This document shows, one piece after another, positions 9,140 to 18,392 of a DNA stretch of 64,000 nt. Under the pieces are notes generated by a model, which saw only the letters and a list, made by a program, of their open reading frames with translations, did no database searches and had not been told where the DNA came from. This DNA is from Bradyrhizobium paxllaeri (lineage in GTDB: Bacteria; Pseudomonadota; Alphaproteobacteria; Rhizobiales; Xanthobacteraceae): contig NZ_CP042968.1 of assembly GCF_001693515.2 (NCBI RefSeq), positions 6,696,001-6,760,000 on the forward strand, written 5' to 3'. A program made the translations under genes and the position numbers. How positions within the stretch are numbered: the first letter of the stretch is position 1; each line of letters opens with the position of its first letter.

Positions 9140-10089
9140 GATCCGGACCTCCGGGCCACGTCAGAAATCTTGATTTGTTTCGGGATCAGCCCGAGCGCGA
9201 AGAACGTGTCGGCGACCTGTTGCTGATCGGCGACCACGCTGTCGGTGATCGGCTTGATGCCGTAGGACTGCCGCTTCAGCGCGACCTCGACGACAGGGAC
9301 CGAAAGCCCGATCGCCGGCGCAAGCTGCTCGGCGACGGCGTGGCTATCGCCCTTGGCCCAGTCGTCGACTTCGCTGAGCTGCGCCAGCACCACATCGACG
9401 ATCCTGGGGTCGCTCTCCAAAAACTTCTTCGAGGAGAAATAGAACTGATAGTTCGAGACGATGCCGGTGCCGTCGGCAAGCGTACGCGCGCCGGTGGCCG
9501 CTTCGGCGGCAGCCTGGAACGGGTCCCAGATCACCCAGGCATCGACCGCGCCACGCTCGAACGCCGCGCGGGCGTCGGCCGGCGCCAGAAACACCGGCTC
9601 GATCTCGGAATATTTGACGCCGGCCTTCTCCAGCGCCTTCACCAGCAGATAGTGAACATTGGAGCCCTTGTTCAGCGCGACCTTCTTGCCTTTCAGGTCG
9701 GCAACGGAATTGAGCTTGCTATTCTTCGGCACCAGGATGGCCTCGCCTTTCGGCGCCGGCGGCTCATAGGCGACGTACTGGATCGGCGCGCCCGCGGCCT
9801 GCGCGAAGATCGGCGGTGCTTCGCCGGTGTTGCCGAAATCGATCGCGCCGACATTGAGCGCCTCGAGCAGCGGCGGACCGGATGGAAACTCCGTCCACAC
9901 CACCTTGTAGCCGGCGGACTTCAGCTTCTCCTCCAGCGTGCCCTTGCTCTTGAGCAGCACCAGCTTGCCGTATTTCTGGAAGCCGATGCGGACCACCCTT
10001 TCCTGGCCGTAGGAAGCGCCGACGGTAGCCGCAACCATGCTGATCGACAGCACGGCGCTGGCGATCCAGCGTTGAATGAAACGCCTCAT
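9136..10089 (-). CDS. ssuA: Sulfonate-binding protein SsuA (copy 1)
   Basis: This periplasmic binding protein delivers sulfonates to SsuBC. The 317-residue product has a signal peptide of ~28 residues ending SYGQ, then [54 protein letters not shown] and [13 protein letters not shown], all typical of the SsuA/NMT1-like family. It overlaps ssuD by 4 bases. The next gene upstream is a clear paralogue of equal length, so the operon carries two binding proteins for one transporter. Confidence 0.9.
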   Translation of the reverse strand: MRRFIQRWIASAVLSISMVAATVGASYGQERVVRIGFQKYGKLVLLKSKGTLEEKLKSAGYKVVWTEFPSGPPLLEALNVGAIDFGNTGEAPPIFAQAAGAPIQYVAYEPPAPKGEAILVPKNSKLNSVADLKGKKVALNKGSNVHYLLVKALEKAGVKYSEIEPVFLAPADARAAFERGAVDAWVIWDPFQAAAEAATGARTLADGTGIVSNYQFYFSSKKFLESDPRIVDVVLAQLSEVDDWAKGDSHAVAEQLAPAIGLSVPVVEVALKRQSYGIKPITDSVVADQQQVADTFFALGLIPKQIKISDVARRSGS

Positions 10090-10114
10090 GAGTTAAGTCC
10101 CCTTGTTTGAAATT

Positions 10115-11068
10115 TCAGCTCTGGGTATGGCGCCAGACGATGTCGCGCACGGCGATCGGCTTCGGGATCAGGCCGAGCTTATGAAAGCGATCGGCCACCG
10201 CCTGCTGCGTCGTGACGATTTCGTCGGTCACGGGGCCGATCAGGAAAGAGGCGCGATTGGCGGCGACTGTCTGGACCTCCAGCGGCACGCCGGTGATCGC
10301 CGCGAGCGCGCTGGCGACGTCGGCACGATTAGCCTCGGCCCAACGCGCGGCCTCCGCCAGTCCGTCGATCACCTCGCGGGTTTCCCAAACGTGGGTGTTC
10401 GCGAAATCGCGATTGGCCAGATAGAACGAATTGGTCTTGGCGACTTCGTGGGCGTTGACGAGGATCCGGCCGCTCTGGCGCTTCTCGCCGATCGCAAAAT
10501 ACGGATCCCACACGGCCCACGCCTCGATGCTGCCATTGGCGAATGCCGGCCCCGCGTCGGGCGGCGTCAGATAGACCGGCGTGATGTCGTCATAGGTCAG
10601 CCCGGCTTTCTCCAGCGTGGCGATCATCACGTTGTGCGCACTGCTGCCCTTGGTAAATCCGATACGCTTACCCTTCAGATCGGCAATGCTGCGAATGCTG
10701 GAATTGGCGGGGACCAGAATGCCCTGCCCGTTAGTAATCTGCGATCCCGCGACATAAACGACATTGGCGTTCGCAGCCTGCGCGAAGATCGGCGGCGTAT
10801 CGCCGACCGCGCCGAGATCGACGCTGCCGGTGCTCATGGCTTCGAGCAGAGGCGGCCCCGAGGTGAACTCGATCCACCTGATCCCGATCTGCTTGCCAGC
10901 AAACCGCTTTTCGAGCACGGCCTGCTGCCGCGCGATCACCAGCACGCCGGTCTTCTGGTAGCCGATCCGGATTTCCTTGAGAGGCGCTTGCGCACGCGCC
11001 GCGGACGACAGCGATGCAGCCGCCGTTGCACCAAGCGACACTTTAAGGAACTCACGACGCTTCATCAC
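10115..11068 (-). CDS. Sulfonate-binding protein, SsuA paralogue (copy 2)
   Basis: This 317-residue binding protein is a paralogue of the next gene. Shared blocks are [56 protein letters not shown] and IEAWAVWDPYFAIGE. The N-terminus MKRREFLKVSLGATAAASL carries a twin-arginine-like RR motif, so export may be by Tat, unlike copy 1. It is first in the minus-strand ssu operon, 25 bases before ssuA. Differences in the binding lobe suggest a different sulfonate preference, which is inference. Confidence 0.88.
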   Translation of the reverse strand: MMKRREFLKVSLGATAAASLSSAARAQAPLKEIRIGYQKTGVLVIARQQAVLEKRFAGKQIGIRWIEFTSGPPLLEAMSTGSVDLGAVGDTPPIFAQAANANVVYVAGSQITNGQGILVPANSSIRSIADLKGKRIGFTKGSSAHNVMIATLEKAGLTYDDITPVYLTPPDAGPAFANGSIEAWAVWDPYFAIGEKRQSGRILVNAHEVAKTNSFYLANRDFANTHVWETREVIDGLAEAARWAEANRADVASALAAITGVPLEVQTVAANRASFLIGPVTDEIVTTQQAVADRFHKLGLIPKPIAVRDIVWRHTQS

Positions 11069-11594
11069 AATCTCCTGAACGATCGCCTTCCTGCGATGCG
11101 ATACTGGAATGATGATGACGCTTCGAACGAGTGTCGAGTGCCCTGCAAAAATAGCAATGACAGCACTACGCGGTTGGCGTGCGACGACAGGATTATTGCC
11201 GGATCACGATGTGGCGTGATGCAATCTTCCTTGTTGCCAGGCGATGCACATCTTCTAGTCACACGCCTTCCAGTTCGCACAGCGCCGTGATCGAGACAAC
11301 GATGAGTATTGATTGGTAAACGCCTGGAAATATTTCATCTGCGATTTGAGCTCGGCGTAGAACGGTACATTCGTAGCGCGCTGACATCGAATTGCGACTC
11401 TGTTGGCGCGAACTCTTCCTCGCGCGGCATTCAGCAGACCACATTCGCCGCAACTCCAAAGCCGAGACGTTCATTGCACGCCTAGCGGAATCTTCAGTCA
11501 ACCATTTCATTGAAAGCAGCACTGTTGCTCGTACACTTCGTGCATCGCTGATTGCGTCAAGCAACACGACAGATGACATGGAAAGAGCAACAAT
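11069..11594. other. Divergent regulatory region of the ssu operon and SBP3
   Basis: These 526 bases are richer in A and T than the flanking genes, as expected of a promoter region between divergent units. A perfect inverted repeat ATCACG-N6-CGTGAT lies at 11203-11220. Short frames here have no convincing codon use or ribosome site. I see no other feature. Confidence 0.5.
11203..11220. promoter_or_regulatory. Inverted repeat, candidate operator
   Basis: ATCACG at 11203-11208 and CGTGAT at 11215-11220 are perfect inverted copies separated by 6 bases. The repeat is 135 bases upstream of the minus-strand ssu start. Sulfur genes are often controlled by LysR-type regulators that bind imperfect dyads, but no regulator gene is adjacent. 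A chance dyad is possible. Confidence 0.25.
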
Positions 11595-12578
11595 ATGAAT
11601 GCAACCAAACTTGAATCGAGCGCTCGCGCACGCCTTCGCAGCTTCGGTACAGCATTGTTCGTCGCGATGATCAGCGCAGCGATCGGAGCATCGGCGCTGG
11701 CGGCCGATACGGTCGTGCTTCGCGTCGGCGACCAGAAGGGCGGCAACCGATCGCTGCTGGAGATTTCAGGCTACGCGAAGGATTTGCCCTACAAGATCGA
11801 ATGGTCGGAATTTCCTGCCGCCGCGCCGATTCTCGAAGCGCTCAACGCAGGCGCGCTCGATGTCGGCTATACTGGCGACCTGTCGTTCCTGACCGTGTAT
11901 GCCGCCGGCGCGCCGATCAAGGCCATCGGCGGTACCCGCTCTGATGCCAGGACGCAAGCGATCCTCGTCCGTCAGGACTCGCCGATCAAAGCCATCGCCG
12001 ACCTCAAGGGCAAGCGGCTGGCCGGAACGCGTGGGGGCTGGGGCCAGTTCCTGATCGATGCGACGCTGGAGAAGGCCGGATACAAGATCGACGACGCGAC
12101 CTTTGCGCCGCTCGGACCGGTGGACGCGAAGATCGCGCTGGTCGCGGGCTCGATCGACGCATGGGCGGTGTGGGAGCCCTACGTGTCTTACGCGACACTG
12201 AAGGACAATGCGCGGATCGTTGCCAACGGCGAAGGCCTCACGCCCACCGTCACCTTCATCGTGGCATCAGACAGCGCCATCGCTACCAAGCGCGCGGCCG
12301 TACAGGATCTCGTGCAACGGCTCAACAAGGCGCGGCTGTGGTCGCTCGATCATCTGCCCGAATATGCGAAGAACACTGCCGAGCTCACGAAACTGCCCGA
12401 AGACGTGCTGCTCAGCGCCTACAAGGCGCAACGCACCAGCCCGATCGCGATCGACGAAAACATCAAGGAAGTTCAGGAAGCATCCGACCGCGCCACGCGC
12501 TACGGGATTCTCTCGAAGAAGCTCGACATCAACAAGGCCGTGGATCGGAGTTTCACCGCGGCAGCAAATTCCAACTAG
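11595..12578 (+). CDS. ABC transporter substrate-binding protein, SsuA family (third copy)
   Basis: This 327-residue binding protein has a signal peptide of ~36 residues ending ALAA, then VVLRVGDQKGGNRSLLEISG, EFPAAAPILEALNAGALDVG, GDLSFLTVYAAGAP, LKGKRLAGTRGGWGQFL and IDAWAVWEPYVSYA. The last is the same signature as in the two ssu binding proteins, but overall it is more divergent. It is transcribed away from the ssu operon and has no own permease or ATPase nearby, so it may share SsuBC or belong to another system. The hairpin at 12590 follows it. Confidence 0.85.
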   Translation: MNATKLESSARARLRSFGTALFVAMISAAIGASALAADTVVLRVGDQKGGNRSLLEISGYAKDLPYKIEWSEFPAAAPILEALNAGALDVGYTGDLSFLTVYAAGAPIKAIGGTRSDARTQAILVRQDSPIKAIADLKGKRLAGTRGGWGQFLIDATLEKAGYKIDDATFAPLGPVDAKIALVAGSIDAWAVWEPYVSYATLKDNARIVANGEGLTPTVTFIVASDSAIATKRAAVQDLVQRLNKARLWSLDHLPEYAKNTAELTKLPEDVLLSAYKAQRTSPIAIDENIKEVQEASDRATRYGILSKKLDINKAVDRSFTAAANSN

Positions 12579-12589
12579 CACTGACAGAG

Positions 12590-12615
12590 CGAGGCGGCGT
12601 GATCGCGTCGCCTCG
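12590..12615. terminator. Hairpin between convergent genes
   Basis: CGAGGCG at 12590-12596 and CGCCTCG at 12609-12615 pair across a 12-base loop that can extend the stem. It lies between the stop of the third binding protein (12578) and that of the LLM monooxygenase (12630). No long T tract follows, so termination efficiency is uncertain. Confidence 0.4.
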
Positions 12616-12629
12616 TTCCATCAGGACCT

Positions 12630-13838
12630 CTAGCCCGCAGCCACCTTCGCCGCCGGCGCAACGTTGACCGCCAGCTTGCCGTAGCGATCCCTGAATGCCT
12701 CGGTGTCGATCTCCTCGAGCTGGATCGCGCCGCTCAGCACGCCCTTCTTCCACGCCTCATGTTCGGGATCGTGTTCGAATTCCGGCATCACTTCCTTGGC
12801 GAACAGTTCAAGCGACTCGCAGATATGCTCGTGAGTGTTTTTGCCGGCCTGGTTGAGCAGGATCACCTGATCGATATGGGAGGTGCGGAAGCGCCGCAGC
12901 TTTTTGCGGATCGTCTGCGGCGATCCGATCAGGCCGCCACGTAGCGCCGCCTCCTGCGCTTCCGGGTTGTCCCGCTTCCACTTGTTGTACTCGTCCCACA
13001 TGTTGACCGTGCCGGGATCGGGGCGCTGGCGGTTCTGCGACTGTCCGTAATAGCGCAGCGCGAACTGGAAGAAGGTGGCGCCGTCGGCGCGGCGGCGTGC
13101 CTCCTCATCGGTCTCGGCGCACATGAAGAACGACACCAGCGCCATGTTCGGATTGATCTCGTAGTCGGCTAGCTTCTTCAGCCGCTTGGTGATTGCGTTG
13201 TAATAGGCATGTACCCAGGCATGCGCCGCGTCCGCGCTGACGAACTGGAAGCCGAGCGCGCCAAAGCCGTTCTCGCCCGCGCGTTCGATGGTCGGAAGTT
13301 GCGAGCACGCCATCCACAACGGCGGATGCGGCTTTTGCACCGGTTTCGGCACCACGTTGCGCAAGGGGATGTCGAAATATTTGCCGTGATGCTCGGTGCC
13401 CACTTTCGTGAACATCGGGAAGATCGCTGCAACAGCCTCCTCGAACACCTCGCGCTTGGTTTCCATGTCGCGGCCGAACGGCGTCAGTTCGGTGATGGAG
13501 GCGCTCTCGCCCATCCCGAATTCGCAACGGCCGTTGCTGAGGAGATCGAGCACTGCGACGCGCTCGGCGACGCGCGCGGGATGATTTGTCGTGAGCTGGA
13601 AAATGCCGTGGCCGAGCCGGATGTTCTTGGTTCGCTGGCTGGCCGCGGCGAGGAAGGATTCCGGCGCGGGCGAATGCGAGTATTCTTCGAGGAAATGATG
13701 TTCCACAACCCAGGCGTAGTCATAACCGAGCCGGTCCGCGGTCTCGAGCTGTGTCAGCGCATTCTGGTAGAGCCGGAGCTCGTCGTCCTCCTGCCAGGGG
13801 CGCGGCAGTTGCAGCTCGTAGAAGATTCCGAATTTCAT
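12630..13838 (-). CDS. LLM-class flavin-dependent monooxygenase
   Basis: This 402-residue protein is a bacterial-luciferase-like oxidoreductase: MKFGIFYELQLPRPW, LGYDYAWVVEHHFLEEYSH with the conserved EHHF, GHGIFQLTTNHPARVAERVA, LLSNGRCEFGMGES, and PPLWMACSQLPTIERAGENG. Such enzymes use reduced flavin and O2 on small substrates. I start at 13838, where GGGAG precedes the ATG. An upstream in-frame extension of 20 residues is unlikely. It is convergent with the third SsuA-like protein, so the neighbourhood hints at a sulfur or carbon-skeleton substrate. The substrate is unknown. Confidence 0.85.
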   Translation of the reverse strand: MKFGIFYELQLPRPWQEDDELRLYQNALTQLETADRLGYDYAWVVEHHFLEEYSHSPAPESFLAAASQRTKNIRLGHGIFQLTTNHPARVAERVAVLDLLSNGRCEFGMGESASITELTPFGRDMETKREVFEEAVAAIFPMFTKVGTEHHGKYFDIPLRNVVPKPVQKPHPPLWMACSQLPTIERAGENGFGALGFQFVSADAAHAWVHAYYNAITKRLKKLADYEINPNMALVSFFMCAETDEEARRRADGATFFQFALRYYGQSQNRQRPDPGTVNMWDEYNKWKRDNPEAQEAALRGGLIGSPQTIRKKLRRFRTSHIDQVILLNQAGKNTHEHICESLELFAKEVMPEFEHDPEHEAWKKGVLSGAIQLEEIDTEAFRDRYGKLAVNVAPAAKVAAG

Positions 13839-14026
13839 GACGCCGCTCCCAAGGACTGCTTTGTTGTTTTCAGACAGTGTATTCTCCGCAAATCGCAAGT
13901 CCAGCCTTGGTAGAGAAATGGCAATTCCGCGCCACGGAAGTTGTCTTGCATGGAACGCGCGAATGGTTAGCTTACGCGTATGTTGAGTCGCGGCCTTCCG
14001 CCCGCTCTTCGCTCCATCCGGACCCC

Positions 14027-15142
14027 ATGAGCACGTTCACGCCGCATCAGGATTCCGCGCTGAAGGCCGTTGCCGACTGGTTGAAGGCAAAGCCCGGCCG
14101 CAACGGCACGCCGCCTGTCTTCCGCCTGTTCGGCTATGCCGGCACCGGCAAGACCACGCTGGCGCGCCACATCGCCGAAGGCGTCGACGGCGGAGTGAAG
14201 TATGCGGCCTTCACCGGCAAGGCGGCGCTGGTGATGCGCAACAAGGGTTGCGACAACGCCTCCACGATCCACTCGCTGATCTACCGCGCCAAGGAATCCG
14301 GCGTCGAGCAGCCGAGCTTCGAATTGTGGGACGACGCGCCAGCTTCGAAGGCAAAACTGATCGTGATCGACGAATGTTCGATGGTCGACGCCGAACTCGG
14401 CCGCGACCTGATGTCGTTCGACTGCCCGCTGCTCGTGCTCGGCGATCCCGCGCAGTTGCCGCCGATCCAGGGCGGCGGTTTCTTCACCAATTGCGAGCCC
14501 GACGCGATGCTGACGGAAGTGCATCGCCAGGCGCAGGACGACCCGATCGTGCGGATGTCGATGGACATCCGCGAGGGCCGCGAGCTCGAAATCGGCCGCC
14601 ATGGCGAGAGCGAGGTGGTGCCGCGCAGCGAGCTCGATCCGGACCGCGTGATGAGCGCCGATCAGGTTCTGGTCGGCCGCAACAACACCCGCCGCGCCTA
14701 CAACATGCGGGTGCGCCAGAAGCAGCATATCGAGGATCCACTGCCGGTCGCGGGCGACAAGCTGGTCTGCCTGCGCAACAACCGCAAGAAGGGTCTGTTC
14801 AATGGCGGGCTGTGGCGGGTGAAATCGCGCACCCAGCCGCGCGCGAAATCACAGATATTGAGCATGCGGCTTTCGCCCGACGAAGAGTTCGGCCACAAGG
14901 TCACCAAGGTCTCGGTGCGCCAGGATTGCTTCGAAGGCGGCATCGAGGCGATCCCGTGGGAGCAGCGCAAGCCCTATGACGAGTTCGACTACGGCTATGT
15001 GCTGACGGTGCACAAGTCGCAGGGCTCGCAATGGGACGATGTCGTGCTGTTCGACGAGAGCTTTGCGTTCCAGGACAGCCGGGCACGGTGGCTCTACACG
15101 GGGATTACGCGCGCGGCGAAAAGGCTGAGCGTGGTGGTGTGA
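14027..15142 (+). CDS. Short RecD/Dda-like DNA helicase
   Basis: This 371-residue superfamily 1 helicase begins MSTFTPHQDSALKAVADWL. Motifs seen are Walker A FGYAGTGKTT (~39-48), Walker B VIDECSMVD (~115-123), motif III LVLGDPAQLPPIQ, the EVHRQAQDDPIVRMS region, and C-terminal VLTVHKSQGSQWDDVVLFDE plus WLYTGITRAAKRL (motifs V and VI). It resembles phage T4 Dda or the motor half of RecD2, without RecBC partners. It would unwind DNA 5'-3' during repair or restart, which is inferred from the family. I chose ATG 14027 because the helicase homology starts there. The frame is open back to 13877. Confidence 0.85.
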   Translation: MSTFTPHQDSALKAVADWLKAKPGRNGTPPVFRLFGYAGTGKTTLARHIAEGVDGGVKYAAFTGKAALVMRNKGCDNASTIHSLIYRAKESGVEQPSFELWDDAPASKAKLIVIDECSMVDAELGRDLMSFDCPLLVLGDPAQLPPIQGGGFFTNCEPDAMLTEVHRQAQDDPIVRMSMDIREGRELEIGRHGESEVVPRSELDPDRVMSADQVLVGRNNTRRAYNMRVRQKQHIEDPLPVAGDKLVCLRNNRKKGLFNGGLWRVKSRTQPRAKSQILSMRLSPDEEFGHKVTKVSVRQDCFEGGIEAIPWEQRKPYDEFDYGYVLTVHKSQGSQWDDVVLFDESFAFQDSRARWLYTGITRAAKRLSVVV

Positions 15143-15154
15143 CGGAGCCTCCTC

Positions 15155-15238
15155 CGTCATTGCGAGCGAAGCGAAGCAATCCATAGCCCGCTTGTGGAGG
15201 CATGGATTGCTTCGTCGCTAGCGCTCCTCGCAATGACG
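15155..15238. repeat. Palindromic intergenic repeat, copy B
   Basis: This is another copy of the CGTCATTGCGAG...CAATGACG palindrome, 12 bases after the helicase stop and 9 bases before the stop of the convergent caspase gene. It nearly fills the gap and may end both transcripts. Confidence 0.85.
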
Positions 15239-15247
15239 GCGCTATGC

Positions 15248-16957
15248 CTATTTCTTCTCCGCCACGAAGTAGAAATCCTCGCGCCCCGGCAGTGAGCCGT
15301 AGGTGAACGGCTGTTGCGTGCGGTTGGTGGCCTTCCAGACGTCATCGCGGACGATGTCGAACAGTTTTCGTACTTCGATCCTCGGTTCCTTGATGACGCG
15401 GGCGAGCACCGTGGCGAACGGGCTGTTGGCGGAATCGCCGTCGAGCGCGGTCTCGCCGTGCTTGGCGGCGTAGACCACCATGAAGCCGGCTTCCGGTTCG
15501 ATGTTGGAAAAGCCGCGATTGACCAGCTTTAGCGCGATCGTGCGCTGCATGGTCTTTTCAAAGGGATTGTCGCGGCAGGCGTCGAGCATCACCAGCCGCA
15601 ACTTTTTCGCACCCGCAACCGCCGCAATCACCTGTTCGAGCGCAACCGCCTGCGTCTCCGCGTCACTATCGGCCTTGAGCCTCGCATCGACCGGGATCAG
15701 GTAATTCACGCCGCCGATTTCCATGCCGTGGCCGGCATAATAGACCACGGCCCAATCCGCCTTTTCGGCCTCCTGGCCGAATTCGTGCAGCGAGGCGAAG
15801 AATTTGTCCCGGCCGAGATCGGACGCCAGCGTCACCGTGGCAAAGCCGAGTTCGCGAAAGGTCGAGGCGATCAGCTTGGCGTCGCGCGACGGGTTATCCA
15901 GCGGCGGCACGTTCTTGTAGGCGCCGTTGCCGACGATCAGCGCGACCTTGCGCGGCCCGGCCGGTAACGGTGCCGCCTTGCCCGCGGGCGACGGTGCGAC
16001 CGCGCCCAACAAGGCTTCCAGCCGCTCCTTGGCGACCGCGCGCGCAAACGTGGTGTCGATGTCCTCGCGCTTCGCGGCTACGGCAGTGGCGGCGTAGCGA
16101 TAGTCGGCGCGTGCGGCGCCGAGGTTTCGGCGTTTCTCGAACAGCTGGCCGCGGCCGACATAGGCGCGGACATAGTTCGGATTGATCTTGAGCACCTGGT
16201 TGTAATCGTTGAGCGCAGCGTCGAGATTGCCCTTGCCGAGATAGGCGTTGCCGCGGCTGGTCAGCGCATAGACGTTGTTCGGTGAATTCGCCAGCGCGGT
16301 GTTGCAGTCGGCGAGCGCGTCATCGAACCGGCCCATGCCGATGTAGGTAATGCACCGGTAGGCCGGAACCTGCGGGCCGTCGGGATTGACCTTCTGCGCT
16401 TCGGCGAAGTCGGCGAGCGAGGCGTCGTACTGCTTCATCAACCCTTGCAGGCGGCCCCGGTTGTAATGATGCAGATAGCGGCTCTGATCGTTGAAGATAT
16501 GCTTGACCGCCAGGTTGAACTCGTCGAGGGCGCGCTGCAGCTCTCCCCTGCGCATGAAGATCAGGCCGCGGTTGTTGTAAGCGCTGCCGTAGGTCGGACG
16601 CAGTTGCAGGCACAGGTCGTAGTCGGCGAGCGCACGTTCGTCGTCACCCTTGTAGCTGTAGGCAATGCCGCGGGCGTTGATGACGTTGATATTCTGGGGC
16701 GCGATCTCGTGGGCTGCGCTGAACGCCACGATCGCGCCATCGTAATCGCGTTTCTTCATCAGGGAGTCGCCACGGTACCAGAAGGCGGCTCCCCGGGAGG
16801 GGCCGGTGATTTTGTCGTCGGCGATCACGCTCTCGCAGGCGGCGAGGCGCGCCACCGGTTCCGCCGTGGAATTCCGGCAGGTGTCGATATCGCCTGCGGC
16901 CCGCGCGGGGCCGGCGGCGGCCAGCATGACAAGACCCATCAACAAGGCCCGCGACAT
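15248..16957 (-). CDS. TPR-repeat protein with C-terminal caspase (C14) domain
   Basis: This 569-residue protein has a signal peptide (MSRALLMGLVMLAAAGPARA), a TPR array at ~55-320 (for example WYRGDSLMKKRDYDGAIVAF, AYNNRGLIFMRRGELQRALD, GNAYLGKGNLDAALNDYNQV), and a caspase-like peptidase domain from ~338 to the end. The domain begins RKVALIVGNGAYKNVPPL and has the catalytic His in YYAGHGM and the catalytic Cys in VMLDACRDNPF, so it should be active. Such orthocaspases cut after basic residues in studied cases, but the substrate here is unknown. The signal peptide places it outside the cytoplasm. Start 16957 has GGGAG upstream, while an ATG at 16978 lacks one. Confidence 0.85.
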   Translation of the reverse strand: MSRALLMGLVMLAAAGPARAAGDIDTCRNSTAEPVARLAACESVIADDKITGPSRGAAFWYRGDSLMKKRDYDGAIVAFSAAHEIAPQNINVINARGIAYSYKGDDERALADYDLCLQLRPTYGSAYNNRGLIFMRRGELQRALDEFNLAVKHIFNDQSRYLHHYNRGRLQGLMKQYDASLADFAEAQKVNPDGPQVPAYRCITYIGMGRFDDALADCNTALANSPNNVYALTSRGNAYLGKGNLDAALNDYNQVLKINPNYVRAYVGRGQLFEKRRNLGAARADYRYAATAVAAKREDIDTTFARAVAKERLEALLGAVAPSPAGKAAPLPAGPRKVALIVGNGAYKNVPPLDNPSRDAKLIASTFRELGFATVTLASDLGRDKFFASLHEFGQEAEKADWAVVYYAGHGMEIGGVNYLIPVDARLKADSDAETQAVALEQVIAAVAGAKKLRLVMLDACRDNPFEKTMQRTIALKLVNRGFSNIEPEAGFMVVYAAKHGETALDGDSANSPFATVLARVIKEPRIEVRKLFDIVRDDVWKATNRTQQPFTYGSLPGREDFYFVAEKK

Positions 16958-17224
16958 CGGCAAAACGCTCCCGCACATGGATTTTGGTCGCAGCGCGCGA
17001 CCATCGGTTCATAGTGAAAAGGGCGGACCGCATCGGTCAAGCGCGGCCAATCGCCCTGCCTTAAGGCCTTGCGCTGGCATCGCTTTATTCACGAACTCGT
17101 GTGACGCGCGCCGTAACAATATCGGCCCGGCGCCGTATCTTGGGCGTCGGCGAGAATCTGAGCCGATTTGCGAAATGCCGGTCCCGCTCTAGACTGCCCC
17201 CAACCAATGCCGAAAGAGGAAACC

Positions 17225-17944
17225 ATGTCCCCTCGCCATTTCAGCCGCCTCTCGCTGTGCGCAGCCGCCATCGGCGCGCTGGCTGTCGCAGCGTTCTCCG
17301 TCGGGCCTTCGCGCGCCGCCGAGGAAGCCGTCGTCATTCCGCCCCCCGCCGTCGACGTTCAGCCGGCCGACGGCATCCAGACCGCGGTCATCGCCGGCGG
17401 CTGCTTCTGGGGTGTGCAGGGCGTGTATCAGCACACCGCCGGCGTGCTCAACGCGGTGTCCGGCTATTCCGGCGGCAGCAAGATGACCGCGAACTACACC
17501 ATGATCGGCACCGGCACGACCGGCCACGCCGAGGCCGTCGAGATCAAGTACGATCCGAAGAAGATCAGCTATGGCAAGATCCTGCAGATCTTTTTCTCCG
17601 TCGTGCACGATCCGACCCAGTTGAACCGCCAGGGGCCGGATGTCGGCACGCAATATCGCTCGGCGATCTTCACCGCCAATGACGAGCAGAAGAAGGTGGC
17701 CGAAGCCTATATCGCCCAGCTCAACGCCGCCAAGGTCTACAAGAAGCCGATCGTGACCAAGGTCGGCCCGCTGCAGGCGTTCTATGCGGCGGAAGACTAT
17801 CACCAGGACTACCTGACGCTGCACCCCACCCAGCCCTATATTGTCTTCAACGACATCCCGAAGATCGAGAACCTGAAGAAGATCTTTGCGGACAGCTACA
17901 TCGAGAAGCCGACGCTGGTGAGCAGTGCGAAGGCTACCAACTAA
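17225..17944 (+). CDS. msrA: Exported peptide methionine sulfoxide reductase MsrA
   Basis: MsrA reduces the S-epimer of methionine sulfoxide in proteins. This 239-residue form has a signal peptide of ~30 residues (LCAAAIGALAVAAFSVGPSR, then AAEEA), so it should act in the periplasm. The catalytic motif GGCFWGVQGVYQ is at ~59-70, followed by VSGYSGGSKMTANYTMIGTG, HAEAVEIKYDPKKISYGKIL, FFSVVHDPTQLNRQGPDVG and YHQDYL. I start at ATG 17225 behind GAAAGAGGA. It ends 9 bases before msrB. Confidence 0.95.
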   Translation: MSPRHFSRLSLCAAAIGALAVAAFSVGPSRAAEEAVVIPPPAVDVQPADGIQTAVIAGGCFWGVQGVYQHTAGVLNAVSGYSGGSKMTANYTMIGTGTTGHAEAVEIKYDPKKISYGKILQIFFSVVHDPTQLNRQGPDVGTQYRSAIFTANDEQKKVAEAYIAQLNAAKVYKKPIVTKVGPLQAFYAAEDYHQDYLTLHPTQPYIVFNDIPKIENLKKIFADSYIEKPTLVSSAKATN

Positions 17945-17953
17945 GGAGACTCC

Positions 17954-18364
17954 ATGTCCGACACCAAAACTTCCGGCAAGGTCGTCAAGAGCGAGGCCGA
18001 GTGGCGCAAGGAATTGACGCCGATGCAGTACGCCGTGCTGCGCGAGAAGGCGACCGAGCGGCCGTTCTCGGGCGAATATGAGCACGAGCATCGCAAGGGC
18101 ACCTATACCTGCGCCGGCTGCGGCCAGACGTTGTTCGAATCCGACGCCAAGTTCGATTCCGGCTGCGGCTGGCCGAGTTTCACCGCGCCCGCCGTAGACA
18201 GCCATGTCGACGAGGAGCGCGATGTCAGCCACGGCATGATCCGCACCGAGGTGTTGTGCTCGAAATGCGACGGTCATCTCGGCCACGTCTTCCCCGATGG
18301 CCCCGGCCCGACCGGCCTGCGCTACTGCATCAATTCGGCGGCGTTGAAGCTGCAGCCGAAATAG
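17954..18364 (+). CDS. msrB: Methionine-R-sulfoxide reductase MsrB
   Basis: MsrB reduces the R-epimer, complementing MsrA. The 136-residue protein shows the four zinc cysteines as CAGCG and [12 protein letters not shown], the substrate segment [11 protein letters not shown], and the catalytic Cys in [11 protein letters not shown]. It has no signal peptide, so it should be cytosolic, whereas the msrA product next to it looks exported. An AAGGAGA site precedes the start. It is followed by a strong terminator at 18393. Confidence 0.96.
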   Translation: MSDTKTSGKVVKSEAEWRKELTPMQYAVLREKATERPFSGEYEHEHRKGTYTCAGCGQTLFESDAKFDSGCGWPSFTAPAVDSHVDEERDVSHGMIRTEVLCSKCDGHLGHVFPDGPGPTGLRYCINSAALKLQPK

Positions 18365-18392
18365 TTTCAGTAACACTCGAACGTGTTCCAAT

